From Peptoniphilaceae bacterium (lineage in GTDB: Bacteria > Bacillota > Clostridia > Tissierellales > Peptoniphilaceae): a stretch of 64,000 nucleotides of DNA. The DNA is taken from positions 20,562 through 84,561 of the forward strand of contig CAJUSY010000048.1 in assembly GCA_910589545.1 (NCBI GenBank), given 5' to 3'. Position 1 is the stretch's first letter; the number at the start of each line of letters is the position of its first letter. Both the position numbers and the translations under genes were made by a program. Shown here in pieces: positions 25,226 to 33,828 of this stretch. Under the pieces are notes generated by a model, which did no database searches, was not told where the DNA came from, and saw nothing but the letters and a program-made list of their open reading frames with translations.

Positions 25226-25984
25226 TTACCTCAATTTATTAAATGCTGTCTCCACAACATCCTTGAATTTTATATTTTTATTATCTAAAGTGGTAATATG
25301 GATTAAATACTCTATATTTCCACTCTTACCTTTTATTGGACTATGTGTCATCTCAGAAATATATAATCCTTCGTCATTTAGATAATTATTAATATCATTT
25401 ATTATAGACAAATGCTCCTTTTTATTGTTAATTATATGATTTTTCGATTTTAATTCAAACTGCGGCTTTATCAAAAATATCATTTCGCCATTATTTTTTA
25501 GCATTTTAACAGCATTTGGAATAATCATTTTTAATGATATAAAAGATACATCGCATACTATCAAATCAAATTTCGGATACTCATCTACATTAATATTTCG
25601 AAAATTAGTATTTTCGAATAATTTAACCCTGCTATCATGTCTTAGTTCGTCAACCATTTGATTATCGCCAACATCAATAGCATAGACTTCTTTTGCATTG
25701 TTTTTTAATAAAACCTGAGTAAATCCACCAGTGGATGAGCCTATATCTAAGCACAAATCATGCTGACCTATGTTAAATACCTCAAAAGCTTTTAAGAGTT
25801 TCAGAGCACCTCTCCCAACGTATTCAATGTGTTCTTTTACTTCAACTTCATCAGAATTTATCTCAAGTGATGGTTTCTTTACTAGATTACCTTTATAATA
25901 AACTAATTCATTCTCAATCAGAGATTTTGCCTTTGTTCTAGAAGATGCAAAGTTTTTATCGCACAAATACAAATCAATTCTCAT
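25226..25984 (-). CDS. tlyA: TlyA-family 2'-O-ribose rRNA methyltransferase
   Basis: An N-terminal S4 RNA-binding domain (about 1-60, MRIDLYLCDKNFASSRTKAK) is followed by an FtsJ-like methyltransferase with LCLDIGSSTGGFTQVLL, VYAIDVG and DLIVCDVSFISLKMI. In mycobacteria TlyA methylates 16S and 23S rRNA; the old name haemolysin A is misleading. Length 252 aa. In many Firmicutes dxs sits between ispA and tlyA; here the two genes are directly adjacent. Confidence 0.93.
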   Translation of the reverse strand: MRIDLYLCDKNFASSRTKAKSLIENELVYYKGNLVKKPSLEINSDEVEVKEHIEYVGRGALKLLKAFEVFNIGQHDLCLDIGSSTGGFTQVLLKNNAKEVYAIDVGDNQMVDELRHDSRVKLFENTNFRNINVDEYPKFDLIVCDVSFISLKMIIPNAVKMLKNNGEMIFLIKPQFELKSKNHIINNKKEHLSIINDINNYLNDEGLYISEMTHSPIKGKSGNIEYLIHITTLDNKNIKFKDVVETAFNKLR

Positions 25985-25985
25985 A

Positions 25986-26795
25986 TTAATATTTCCTGTT
26001 CAACAGTTTATTTGTAATTTCGATTAAAGGTTGAGAATTATCGATATCTTTAATACAATCTATAGCTTTATGAGAGTATTGATTTGCATCTTCAATGCCT
26101 TTTTCTTTTCCAAAAATAGTGACATAAGTTTTTTTATTAATTTTTACATCATTTTCATAATCCATAATGTCATCAATTATTTGAAATGCCATTCCTAGAT
26201 TAAAAGCATAATCTTCTAGTTTTAATAATATATTATCGTCAACCTTACTTAAAATTCCAGCAGATACAGTAGCTGCTTTAAGTAAATTACATGTTTTTTT
26301 ATCGTAAATTTCAATAATATTTTTTTCAGAAATTTCACTGTCAATATCCAAAAGTTGACCTTTTATCATCCCAAAACATCCTGATTTTTTTACGATATAA
26401 TTTGCACATTTTGCATCAATATCGTTTTTAATTGATTCAGATAACACTTCGAAAGAATAATTTAAAAGTGCATCTCCAACTAAAACCGCAATATCTTCTC
26501 CGTATTTTTTATGCACTGTTAATTTTCCTCTTCTATAGTCGTCATTATCCATGCATTCCAAATCATCATGTACCAATGAATAATTGTGAATTAATTCTAT
26601 TGAAATAGCATAACTTATAGATTCATTAATAGATTCATTAAACATTTGATAAGTTAGTAGAAATAAAAGCGGTCTTAATCTTTTTGCATCGTCGTCAACA
26701 AGAGTATATCTCATAGCTTCGCCAATTTTATCATCAGAAAATTTTAAAGCTTTAATTGAAGTGTTTATTAAATTTATGATTTCCTGACTATTCAT
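25986..26795 (-). CDS. ispA: Polyprenyl diphosphate synthase (geranyl/farnesyl type)
   Basis: Condenses IPP with allylic diphosphates. The first aspartate motif is YSLVHDDLECMDNDDYRRG and the second FQIIDDIMDYEND, with GDALL and the conserved Lys/Arg after them. About 269 residues. ATG codons at 26801 and 26795 and a GTG at 26804 are all possible; none has a strong ribosome site, and all overlap the xseB stop, suggesting coupling. I use the innermost ATG (MNSQEIINLI). It is followed directly by tlyA. Confidence 0.93.
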   Translation of the reverse strand: MNSQEIINLINTSIKALKFSDDKIGEAMRYTLVDDDAKRLRPLLFLLTYQMFNESINESISYAISIELIHNYSLVHDDLECMDNDDYRRGKLTVHKKYGEDIAVLVGDALLNYSFEVLSESIKNDIDAKCANYIVKKSGCFGMIKGQLLDIDSEISEKNIIEIYDKKTCNLLKAATVSAGILSKVDDNILLKLEDYAFNLGMAFQIIDDIMDYENDVKINKKTYVTIFGKEKGIEDANQYSHKAIDCIKDIDNSQPLIEITNKLLNRKY

Positions 26796-27024
26796 TATCA
26801 TCACTTAAAAGCATATTTATTTGAAAATCTTCCTCTTTGTTATCTTTAATCAAAGTCATTTTACCTTCTTGTTCTTTTAAAATAGAACTTAATCTCTTGT
26901 GAAGCTTCATACCTTCTTCGTATAATTTTATATTTTCTTCAAGACTCAGCTCTCTGTCTTCCAACTTTTCAACGATGTCACTTAGTCTTTTTAATCCTTC
27001 ATCGTATTCTCTATATTCATTCAT
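26788..27024 (-). CDS. xseB: Exonuclease VII small subunit
   Basis: Small helical subunit that, with XseA, forms the single-strand exonuclease VII. The 78-aa protein begins MNEYREYDEGLKRLSDIVEK and contains LEDRELSLEENIKLYEEGM, the family signature. I place the start at 27024 because AAGGAG sits 7 bases upstream. A longer in-frame reading to 27066 would overlap xseA too far and lacks a site. It overlaps the xseA stop by 8 bases. Confidence 0.93.
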   Translation of the reverse strand: MNEYREYDEGLKRLSDIVEKLEDRELSLEENIKLYEEGMKLHKRLSSILKEQEGKMTLIKDNKEEDFQINMLLSDDNE

Positions 27025-28351
27025 TGAATTTCTCCTTATTTTGAACAGTTGTATCAAGTTTACCATCTTTCATAATTAAGACAATTTTTTCGTTCTCCAT
27101 AACATCATCAATAGAAGAAATACTCTTATCATTCTTTAATACTTTTGCATATCCCTTTTCTAAAATTGTACTTGGATTCAAATGCAATAAGTTATTTTTA
27201 TAAGAGTCTAAAATTAATTCTTTGTAATTTATATTTGAGATCAAATTTTTAATCATTGTTATTCGAATTTTATTTAGTTTTTCAATTTCTAAAGATAATA
27301 GCTTATCAGGTTTTAACAAGTTTAATTTATGATAAATATTTAATTCTTCATTGTACTTATCTTCCAAATTTTTCTTATAAGCTTTTTTTAAGCTATCCTT
27401 CAAAAGTTGAAGATTATCCATGTGCTCTTTAATAATGTTCTTTGGTCCTAAAAATTCTAACTGTTTACCATAATAATCTAATTCTTGATTTTCATCTTCA
27501 AATCTTCTCAATATAATTCTATTAATTTTAGCATAACTTTCTTGTAAAAAAATTTTTAATTCATCAAAATCAGCAGTGGCTAGCTCAGCAGCTGCTGTTG
27601 GAGTAGATGCCCTTAAATCCGCTACAAAATCAGAAAGCATAAAGTCATTTTCGTGACCAACGGCGCTTATGATAGGGGTTTTTGAATTATAAATAGTTTT
27701 TAAAAGATTTTCGTCATTAAATGAATTTAAATCCTCAAAACTTCCACCGCCTCTTCCTACTATAAGAGTATCTAGATTTTGTTCATCCATATATCTAATG
27801 CCTTGTATAATAGATTCTGACGATTGCTCTCCTTGAACAACACAATGATATATCAAAATATCGCAAATAGGATATCTTCTCTTTATTGTTCTGCAAATAT
27901 CATTCACGGCAGCTCCTGTGGAAGATGTAATTACGCCAATAGCTTTAGGATATTTAGTTATGCATTTTTTGGTTGATTCCGAAAAAAAGCCTTCTCGTTC
28001 GAGCTTTTCTTTTAACTCTAAATACTTTTGAAAAAGATCTCCAGTGCCTGATTTCTTACATTCTTTTACAAGAAGTTGATAAGTGCTTGATCCTTGATAT
28101 GTTGTTATACTTCCTCTTAGTTGAACTTTGTCTCCATCTTTTAAGTTTATAGTTTTTGCAAGAGACATGGTTTTAAAAATCATACAAGAAATCAATGCTT
28201 TTTCGTCTTTTAATCTAAAATAAACATGTCCTGAAATATTTTTATTAAAATTTGAAATCTCACCTTCTATCCACACATTGGATAAAATCGGATCTTTCTT
28301 CAAAATATTTTGAATATAATCAGAAATCTCTTTAACACTATAAACTTGCAT
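27017..28351 (-). CDS. xseA: Exonuclease VII large subunit
   Basis: Catalytic subunit. The N-terminal OB domain (MQVYSVKEISDYIQNILKKD, NVWIEGEISNFN, GHVYFRLKDE) is followed by the nuclease domain with GVITSSTGAAVNDI, LIVGRGGGSFEDLNSFNDE, PIISAVGHENDFMLSDFVAD and RASTPTAAAE, then a coiled-coil region and a C-terminal LEKGYAKVLK. Length 444 aa. It overlaps nusB by 14 bases and xseB by 8. Confidence 0.97.
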   Translation of the reverse strand: MQVYSVKEISDYIQNILKKDPILSNVWIEGEISNFNKNISGHVYFRLKDEKALISCMIFKTMSLAKTINLKDGDKVQLRGSITTYQGSSTYQLLVKECKKSGTGDLFQKYLELKEKLEREGFFSESTKKCITKYPKAIGVITSSTGAAVNDICRTIKRRYPICDILIYHCVVQGEQSSESIIQGIRYMDEQNLDTLIVGRGGGSFEDLNSFNDENLLKTIYNSKTPIISAVGHENDFMLSDFVADLRASTPTAAAELATADFDELKIFLQESYAKINRIILRRFEDENQELDYYGKQLEFLGPKNIIKEHMDNLQLLKDSLKKAYKKNLEDKYNEELNIYHKLNLLKPDKLLSLEIEKLNKIRITMIKNLISNINYKELILDSYKNNLLHLNPSTILEKGYAKVLKNDKSISSIDDVMENEKIVLIMKDGKLDTTVQNKEKFNE

Positions 28352-28751
28352 TTTCTTTTCTCTTTAATACAGAGCCTAATATGCCGTTGATAAAACTGTA
28401 TGATTTTTCTGTAGAATATTCTTTCGCTAATTCAACGGCTTCATTAATTGCAACACTATCTGGAGTGCTTTTCACGTATAGAATTTCACAAACACCAAGT
28501 TGTAAAATCGATAAATCTAATTTGTTAATTCTGTCCAAGTTCCATTGTTTTGTGTTATTTTCTATAATATTTACTATGTCATCAATATGTTCAATAAAAT
28601 TTAATACAATTTCTTTGAAAAATACTATATCATTTTTATTAATATTCTGATATTTACAAAATTCTTCAATTCTATTTTTATCATAATCTCCATTCATATT
28701 CATTTCATAAATTAATTGCATTGCGCTTTTTCTAGATTGTCTTCTTGACAT
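28338..28751 (-). CDS. nusB: Transcription antitermination factor NusB
   Basis: RNA-binding helical protein that with NusE/S10 binds boxA in rRNA leaders. The 137-aa sequence has SRRQSRKSAMQLIYEMN at the N-terminus and INEAVELAKEYSTEKSYSFI-NGILG near the C-terminus. GGAGGA precedes the ATG. A perfect palindrome plus T-rich tract sits about 12 bases before that site, so the gene may be fed by read-through past it. It heads the long run to ispH/S1. Confidence 0.95.
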   Translation of the reverse strand: MSRRQSRKSAMQLIYEMNMNGDYDKNRIEEFCKYQNINKNDIVFFKEIVLNFIEHIDDIVNIIENNTKQWNLDRINKLDLSILQLGVCEILYVKSTPDSVAINEAVELAKEYSTEKSYSFINGILGSVLKRKENASL

Positions 28752-28759
28752 ATTTCCTC

Positions 28760-28788
28760 CAAGAAAATAACCCTCTGATCAGAGGGTT
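28760..28788 (-). terminator. Palindromic terminator or attenuator between asp23 and nusB
   Basis: AACCCTCTGATCAGAGGGTT (28769-28788) is a perfect 20-base palindrome; the minus transcript then reads ATTTTCTT before the nusB ribosome site. It can end transcripts from plsX...asp23 or work as an attenuator for nusB. Confidence 0.7.
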
Positions 28789-28791
28789 ACA

Positions 28792-29124
28792 TTAAATACT
28801 TATTTTCTCACAAACAACATCTACATTTATGACAACTAACCCAGTCATCATGCCGATATTTTCTTTTATTTTTTTTTGCACCTTATAGCATACATCCTTG
28901 ATGTTATAATCAGAATCTACTTCAATATGGGCTCTTACATTTACAGCATTGTCAAGAATTTCAATGATTACTGATTTTTGAGCTCCTTTTTGTATATTTA
29001 CTTTTTCTGATTGTGGTGTCATAATAGCTTTTACACCTTCAACTTCCATGCAAGCTTCAGCTGCAATAAGTGAAATTATGTCATTAGAGATCTTAACAGA
29101 TCCATTATTAAATTTATTATCCAT
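28792..29124 (-). CDS. Asp23/Gls24 family protein (YloU-like)
   Basis: A 110-aa alpha/beta protein of the Asp23/DUF322 family, associated with the cell envelope in Gram-positives. Family features are SVKISNDIISLIAAEACMEV, EGVKAIM, VNVRAHIEVDSDYNIKDV and INVDVVCEKI. The start at 29124 is chosen because GGAGG lies 6 bases upstream; a longer in-frame reading begins with an unsupported hydrophobic stretch. In Firmicutes a yloU-like gene often precedes nusB, as it does here. Confidence 0.88.
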   Translation of the reverse strand: MDNKFNNGSVKISNDIISLIAAEACMEVEGVKAIMTPQSEKVNIQKGAQKSVIIEILDNAVNVRAHIEVDSDYNIKDVCYKVQKKIKENIGMMTGLVVINVDVVCEKISI

Positions 29125-29174
29125 GTTATTCCTCCACACACAAATTTTATCAAAAAATGAAAAAAAATTCAATT

Positions 29175-30329
29175 TTAATTTATTATTGCTTCTATAAATT
29201 TTTCTGGCTCAAACTTAACCAAATCATTAACTTGTTCGCCAATTCCAATAAATTTTACTGGAATTCCCAATTCCATTTCAAGTGGAAATATCATTCCACC
29301 TTTAGCTGTACCATCTAGTTTTGTAATTATAGCCCCTGTTAAATCAGTTGCATTCATAAATTCTTTTGCTTGAATAATAGCATTTTGTCCAGTTGTGCCA
29401 TCTACAATTAGTAAAATTTCTTTTTTAGCTTCTGGATATTCTTTTTCAATAACTCTCTTTATTTTATTCAATTCATTCATTAAATTCTTTTTATTATGAA
29501 GCCTTCCAGCTGTATCGCAAATTAATATATCTGCATCTCTACTTTTCATAGCACTAACTCCATCAAATACAACGCTTGCTGGATCAGATCCTTCTTTGTG
29601 GCTGATAATATCAACCTTAGCTCTATTTGCCCATTCAGTAAGCTGCTCTATAGCTGCTGCTCTAAAAGTATCGGCTGCAACCATCAAAACTTTTTTGCCA
29701 TCTTTTTTGAATTTCATGGCTAATTTACCAATCGTAGTAGTTTTTCCTACACCATTTACGCCGACTACTAAAATAATAGTTTTATCATCTACATTTAAAT
29801 TATTGTCGATCTTATCATTAATTATATTTTCTTTTAAAATATCAGCCAAAACATTTTTTATTTTACTTGGATCTTGAATGTTATTAAGTTTTACTTTATC
29901 TCTTAATTGAGCAACAATCTTTAATGTAGTTTCAACACCAATGTCAGCGGAAATCAAAGTTTCTTCAATTTCTTCGAATAATTCTTCATCAACCGTTCTA
30001 TAATTGGCTAAAACTTGATCAATCTTATTAGAAATATTGTCACGAGTTTTAAGTAATGAATTCTTTAATTTTTCAAAAAATCCTTCCTTATTTTCTTCTT
30101 TATCTTCGATAATTTTTTCAGATTCTTCTTGGTATTTTTCGTTATTAGTTTCAGCCTTTTCATTGTTTTCTTCAACGACTTTTTCAGCATCATTAACTTC
30201 TTCGCTTATTTCTATATTTTCATTGGATTGACTAATTTCTAATTCTTCTTGTTGTAAATCTTTTTCAATTTTTTTTGTTTCTTTGTCGTCGTTTTTAGAC
30301 TTAAACTTATCAAAGAACTTATTTAGCAT
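29175..30329 (-). CDS. ftsY: Signal recognition particle receptor FtsY
   Basis: SRP-receptor GTPase at the membrane. An acidic, Glu/Lys-rich A region (about 1-82) precedes the helical N domain (FFEKLKNSLLKTRDNISNKI) and the G domain: GVNGVGKTTTIGKLA (190-204), MVAADTFRAAAIEQL, ICDTAGRLHNKKNLM, and ITKLDGTAKGGMIFP. The end FIGIGEQVNDLVKFEPEKFI is typical. Length 384 aa. It overlaps the smc stop by 7 bases, as in the common rnc-smc-ftsY cluster. ffh is not in the window. Confidence 0.97.
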   Translation of the reverse strand: MLNKFFDKFKSKNDDKETKKIEKDLQQEELEISQSNENIEISEEVNDAEKVVEENNEKAETNNEKYQEESEKIIEDKEENKEGFFEKLKNSLLKTRDNISNKIDQVLANYRTVDEELFEEIEETLISADIGVETTLKIVAQLRDKVKLNNIQDPSKIKNVLADILKENIINDKIDNNLNVDDKTIILVVGVNGVGKTTTIGKLAMKFKKDGKKVLMVAADTFRAAAIEQLTEWANRAKVDIISHKEGSDPASVVFDGVSAMKSRDADILICDTAGRLHNKKNLMNELNKIKRVIEKEYPEAKKEILLIVDGTTGQNAIIQAKEFMNATDLTGAIITKLDGTAKGGMIFPLEMELGIPVKFIGIGEQVNDLVKFEPEKFIEAIIN

Positions 30330-33300
30330 ATTTCTCTCCTATCTACATCTAATTTTATCATTTTTGATATTCCATCTTTTTCCATACTTATTCCATATAA
30401 AATGTTAGCTATTTCCATTGTACTTTTTCTATGTGTAATAATAATGAATTGAGTTTTTTCTTTAAATTTAGTTAAATATTCCTTGTATCTTTTAATATTT
30501 ATTTCATCTAAAGCAGCATCTATTTCGTCTAATATACAAAAAGAAGATGGTCTTGTCTCAAAAATCGCAAAAAGCAACGCTACCGCTGTCAATGATCTTT
30601 CTCCCCCGGACAACAGGTTTAGACTTTGAAGTTTTTTTCCAGGTGGTTGAGCAGTTATTTCAATTCCAGAACTTAGAACATCATCTTCGGTCAATTTAAG
30701 ACTTGCATATCCACCATTAAAAAGCTGTTTAAAAATTGTAACAAAATTAGTGTTTATTTCTTCAAATTTTTTGGTAAATATTTCTTTCATTTCTCTATTA
30801 AGCTTATTAATAGCGCTCATGATATCTTCCCTGGATTCAATTAAATCATTTTTACTTTTAGTCATAAAATCAAATTCTTTTTTAACTGATTCATATTCTT
30901 GAATACTATCTACAGAAAAAGAACCTATATTTCTTAAATCATTGATAATTTTATTGATTTCTTTCTGACTAATTTTAATATCAGAATTAGATTCTATTGT
31001 GTCGGTATTAATATCATATAGCTCATTAATATCTATTTTTATATTATTTAACTTTTCTGTTGTATTTAAAGCCTTTTCAATTAATGAGTTATTGCTAATT
31101 TCTATTTTTTGAACACTAGCATTTGAATCATATATTGATTGCTCAATCTTTGTTAACTCTGATTTAAATTCATTCATATTGGACTTCATATTTAAAATTT
31201 CATTATTTAATCCAGAAATAATATCATCATAATCAATAGTTTTAGATTTTATATCATTTTTATGGTTTTTGTATTTAGAAATATTTTTATGAATTTCATC
31301 AATTTTAGCTGAATTAACTTTAAAGTTATCTTCTAAATATTCTTTTCTGATTTTTGCATCATTTAACTGATTATTAAAAATATTTAAATCCCTTTGTACA
31401 GAAGAGTATTCGGATTTTAAACTAATCATATTCATTTTTTTCGAATTATATTGTTCTTGTAATTTTTCAATTTTAACACTTAATTCTTTTAAAACACTTT
31501 CTAATTCTACAATTTGATTTTTTAAATCAGTTTCTTGTAAATCATTGGCTTCACTTTGTATAGTATTTGAATTCAACTTATTATCAAAATCACTAATATT
31601 AGATTTCAAATATTTAATTTCAAACTGTTTGTCTTTTATGCTGTTATTACAAGCATCCTTTTCAGTTCTTAATCTAATAAGCTTATCTTCAATAATTTCT
31701 AAATCGGATTTGTTTTTATTAATAGTATCTAAGTTTTCTTCGTATATTTTTTTCAAATCGTTGTATTCATTAACACAATTTTTATATATACTTTCAACAG
31801 AATTTAAGCTGTTTTTCGTCGATAGTATTGAGTAATTGGAAGGCTTTTTATATCCACCTACCATTGAACCCCAACTATTAATGATATCACCATCTAATGT
31901 AACTATTCTAAAGTTTTTGTATTTCGAACTTGCGATAATAGCATCGTCCATATTTTGAGTTACAAGTGTTTTCTGTGCAAAATAATCTACAATATCCTTA
32001 AATTTTTCATCAGATTTTATAAATTCATTTAAATGTCCAAGTACCAATTCATCTTTTACATAATTATAATTTCTAGATTTTATTTTATTTAATGGTAAAA
32101 AAGTAAGTCTTCCTATCTTATTTGACTTCAAAAAATTAATTAATTTCTTACCATCATTTTCATTCATGACAATTATATTTTGAAATGCTGATGACATTAT
32201 TGCATCAACAGATTTCTCATACTGCTTTTCTACACTGATTAAATCTCCAAGTGTCCCTATTACTTTATCTTTTAAACTAGGATTTAACTTTTTAAAAAAG
32301 TTTTGAACTGTAAAGTTGTATCCTTCGTGATTATCTATGGTATTTTTTAGAAACATATATTTGTTTTTGTTAGTTATAGATTCTTCTTTTAATCTCGATA
32401 ATTTTTCCCTTAAATCAAGTAAAGACTTTTCTTTATCTTTAATAATAACAGAAATTTGTTCTTTATCTTTGTTCAAATTACCTAAACTTCTGTCATAATC
32501 ACTGATTATTGATTCTAAACTTTGTAATGCTTCTAATAGTTGATTTAACTTGAATTCAGATTCTTCTTTTTGCTTTTTTACCTCTGATATTTCCTTCAAT
32601 CTTTCTTTTTCAATAGCATCACGTGAAGATTTTTCTATAATATGTTGTGTAAAAATTGACTGTAATTTATTTAATTCTTCTGTTTTTTTATCGCTCAATT
32701 CTTTTTTAATGTTAAGTTCATCTTCAGAATCATCAATATTCAATTTTTCTAAATTTGAATTTATTTCTTCAAGCTTTTTCTCAGAGTTTTTTATTGTATT
32801 TTGTAAATTATCAATTTTTGATGTTAAATTTTTAATTTCTGATGAATAATTCTCGTTTTCTCTTGTTAATCTTTCTAATTCAGTGTTGCTATTTTTAAGT
32901 CTTTCATCATTCAATTGAATATCTGATTCATTTTTTATTTTTTGACTCTTAATATCAGCTAATTTAGAGATTTTCAATTCTGTATCGATATCTATTTTAT
33001 TGATGCTTTCTAATAAATCATTTCTTTTATTTTCAAATTCTATTAGTTTTGATTTAAAGTCAATCAAATTTTTATCATTATTTTCTTTTTTGTCAATGAC
33101 ATCACTTAGTGTGATAGAAAGTTTTTCGATATCCAATAAAGCTTTTTGGATTTCCATTTCCTTTAGTTTTTCTTCCAGAACAATTCCTTTTTTAGCCTTT
33201 TTACTTTCTTTTTCTAAATATTTTAATCTATCAACTTGAGAAATCAATATATCTTCAATTCTAAGTAAATTCTCATTAGTTTGTTCAAGCTTTTTAACAC

Positions 33301-33826
33301 TTTGCTCTTTAATGTACTTTTGTTTGGAAATTCCAGATGCTTCTTCGAATAATTCCCTTCTATCTTCACTTTTTGATGACAGAATTTCGTCGATTTTACC
33401 TTGACCTATTACAGAATACCCTTCTTTTCCAATCCCTGTATTTAAAAATAATTCCTTTACATCTTTTAATCGAACTTGATTTTTATTGATGTAATATTCA
33501 CTCTCACCAGTACGGAAAACTCTTCTCGTCACTGTAATTTCTTGATAATCAATGTCTTTCCATAAGTTATTTTCAAAAGTTATGGAAACTTGTGCAAAGT
33601 TAACAGGTTTTTCTTTTTGAGTTCCTGCAAATATAACATCTTGCATTTTATTCCCACGGAGATTTTTTGCTGATTGCTCACCTAAAACCCATAATATAGC
33701 ATCGGAAATGTTTGACTTTCCGCTACCATTCGGCCCAACAATAGCTGTTATAGGATTATCAAAATTCAATTTTATTTTATCTTTAAAAGACTTAAAACCT
33801 TGTATTTCAACTGATTTTAATCCCAC
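30323..33826 (-). CDS. smc: Chromosome segregation ATPase SMC
   Basis: Large condensin ATPase of 1167 aa. Head: IQGFKSFKDKIKLNF, Walker A GPNGSGKSNISDAI (about 31-44), Q-loop and GKGKID-type ISSKSEDRR region. Two long coiled coils (about 165-500 and 670-1000) flank the hinge, with GTLGDLISVEKQYEKSVDA and GGYKKPS. The C-terminal head has SGGERSLTAVALLFAI and CILDEIDAALDE. Partners ScpA and ScpB are encoded about 9 kb downstream on the same strand. Confidence 0.98.
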   Translation of the reverse strand: MGLKSVEIQGFKSFKDKIKLNFDNPITAIVGPNGSGKSNISDAILWVLGEQSAKNLRGNKMQDVIFAGTQKEKPVNFAQVSITFENNLWKDIDYQEITVTRRVFRTGESEYYINKNQVRLKDVKELFLNTGIGKEGYSVIGQGKIDEILSSKSEDRRELFEEASGISKQKYIKEQSVKKLEQTNENLLRIEDILISQVDRLKYLEKESKKAKKGIVLEEKLKEMEIQKALLDIEKLSITLSDVIDKKENNDKNLIDFKSKLIEFENKRNDLLESINKIDIDTELKISKLADIKSQKIKNESDIQLNDERLKNSNTELERLTRENENYSSEIKNLTSKIDNLQNTIKNSEKKLEEINSNLEKLNIDDSEDELNIKKELSDKKTEELNKLQSIFTQHIIEKSSRDAIEKERLKEISEVKKQKEESEFKLNQLLEALQSLESIISDYDRSLGNLNKDKEQISVIIKDKEKSLLDLREKLSRLKEESITNKNKYMFLKNTIDNHEGYNFTVQNFFKKLNPSLKDKVIGTLGDLISVEKQYEKSVDAIMSSAFQNIIVMNENDGKKLINFLKSNKIGRLTFLPLNKIKSRNYNYVKDELVLGHLNEFIKSDEKFKDIVDYFAQKTLVTQNMDDAIIASSKYKNFRIVTLDGDIINSWGSMVGGYKKPSNYSILSTKNSLNSVESIYKNCVNEYNDLKKIYEENLDTINKNKSDLEIIEDKLIRLRTEKDACNNSIKDKQFEIKYLKSNISDFDNKLNSNTIQSEANDLQETDLKNQIVELESVLKELSVKIEKLQEQYNSKKMNMISLKSEYSSVQRDLNIFNNQLNDAKIRKEYLEDNFKVNSAKIDEIHKNISKYKNHKNDIKSKTIDYDDIISGLNNEILNMKSNMNEFKSELTKIEQSIYDSNASVQKIEISNNSLIEKALNTTEKLNNIKIDINELYDINTDTIESNSDIKISQKEINKIINDLRNIGSFSVDSIQEYESVKKEFDFMTKSKNDLIESREDIMSAINKLNREMKEIFTKKFEEINTNFVTIFKQLFNGGYASLKLTEDDVLSSGIEITAQPPGKKLQSLNLLSGGERSLTAVALLFAIFETRPSSFCILDEIDAALDEINIKRYKEYLTKFKEKTQFIIITHRKSTMEIANILYGISMEKDGISKMIKLDVDRREIC

Positions 33827-33828
33827 AG

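Noticed and set aside
27025..27066. Longer XseB starting inside xseA
   Set aside because: The AAGGAG-supported ATG at 27024 gives the standard small-subunit length.
29125..29172. N-terminal hydrophobic extension of the Asp23-like protein
   Set aside because: The internal ATG at 29124 has an ideal GGAGG site, and the extension is not part of the family.
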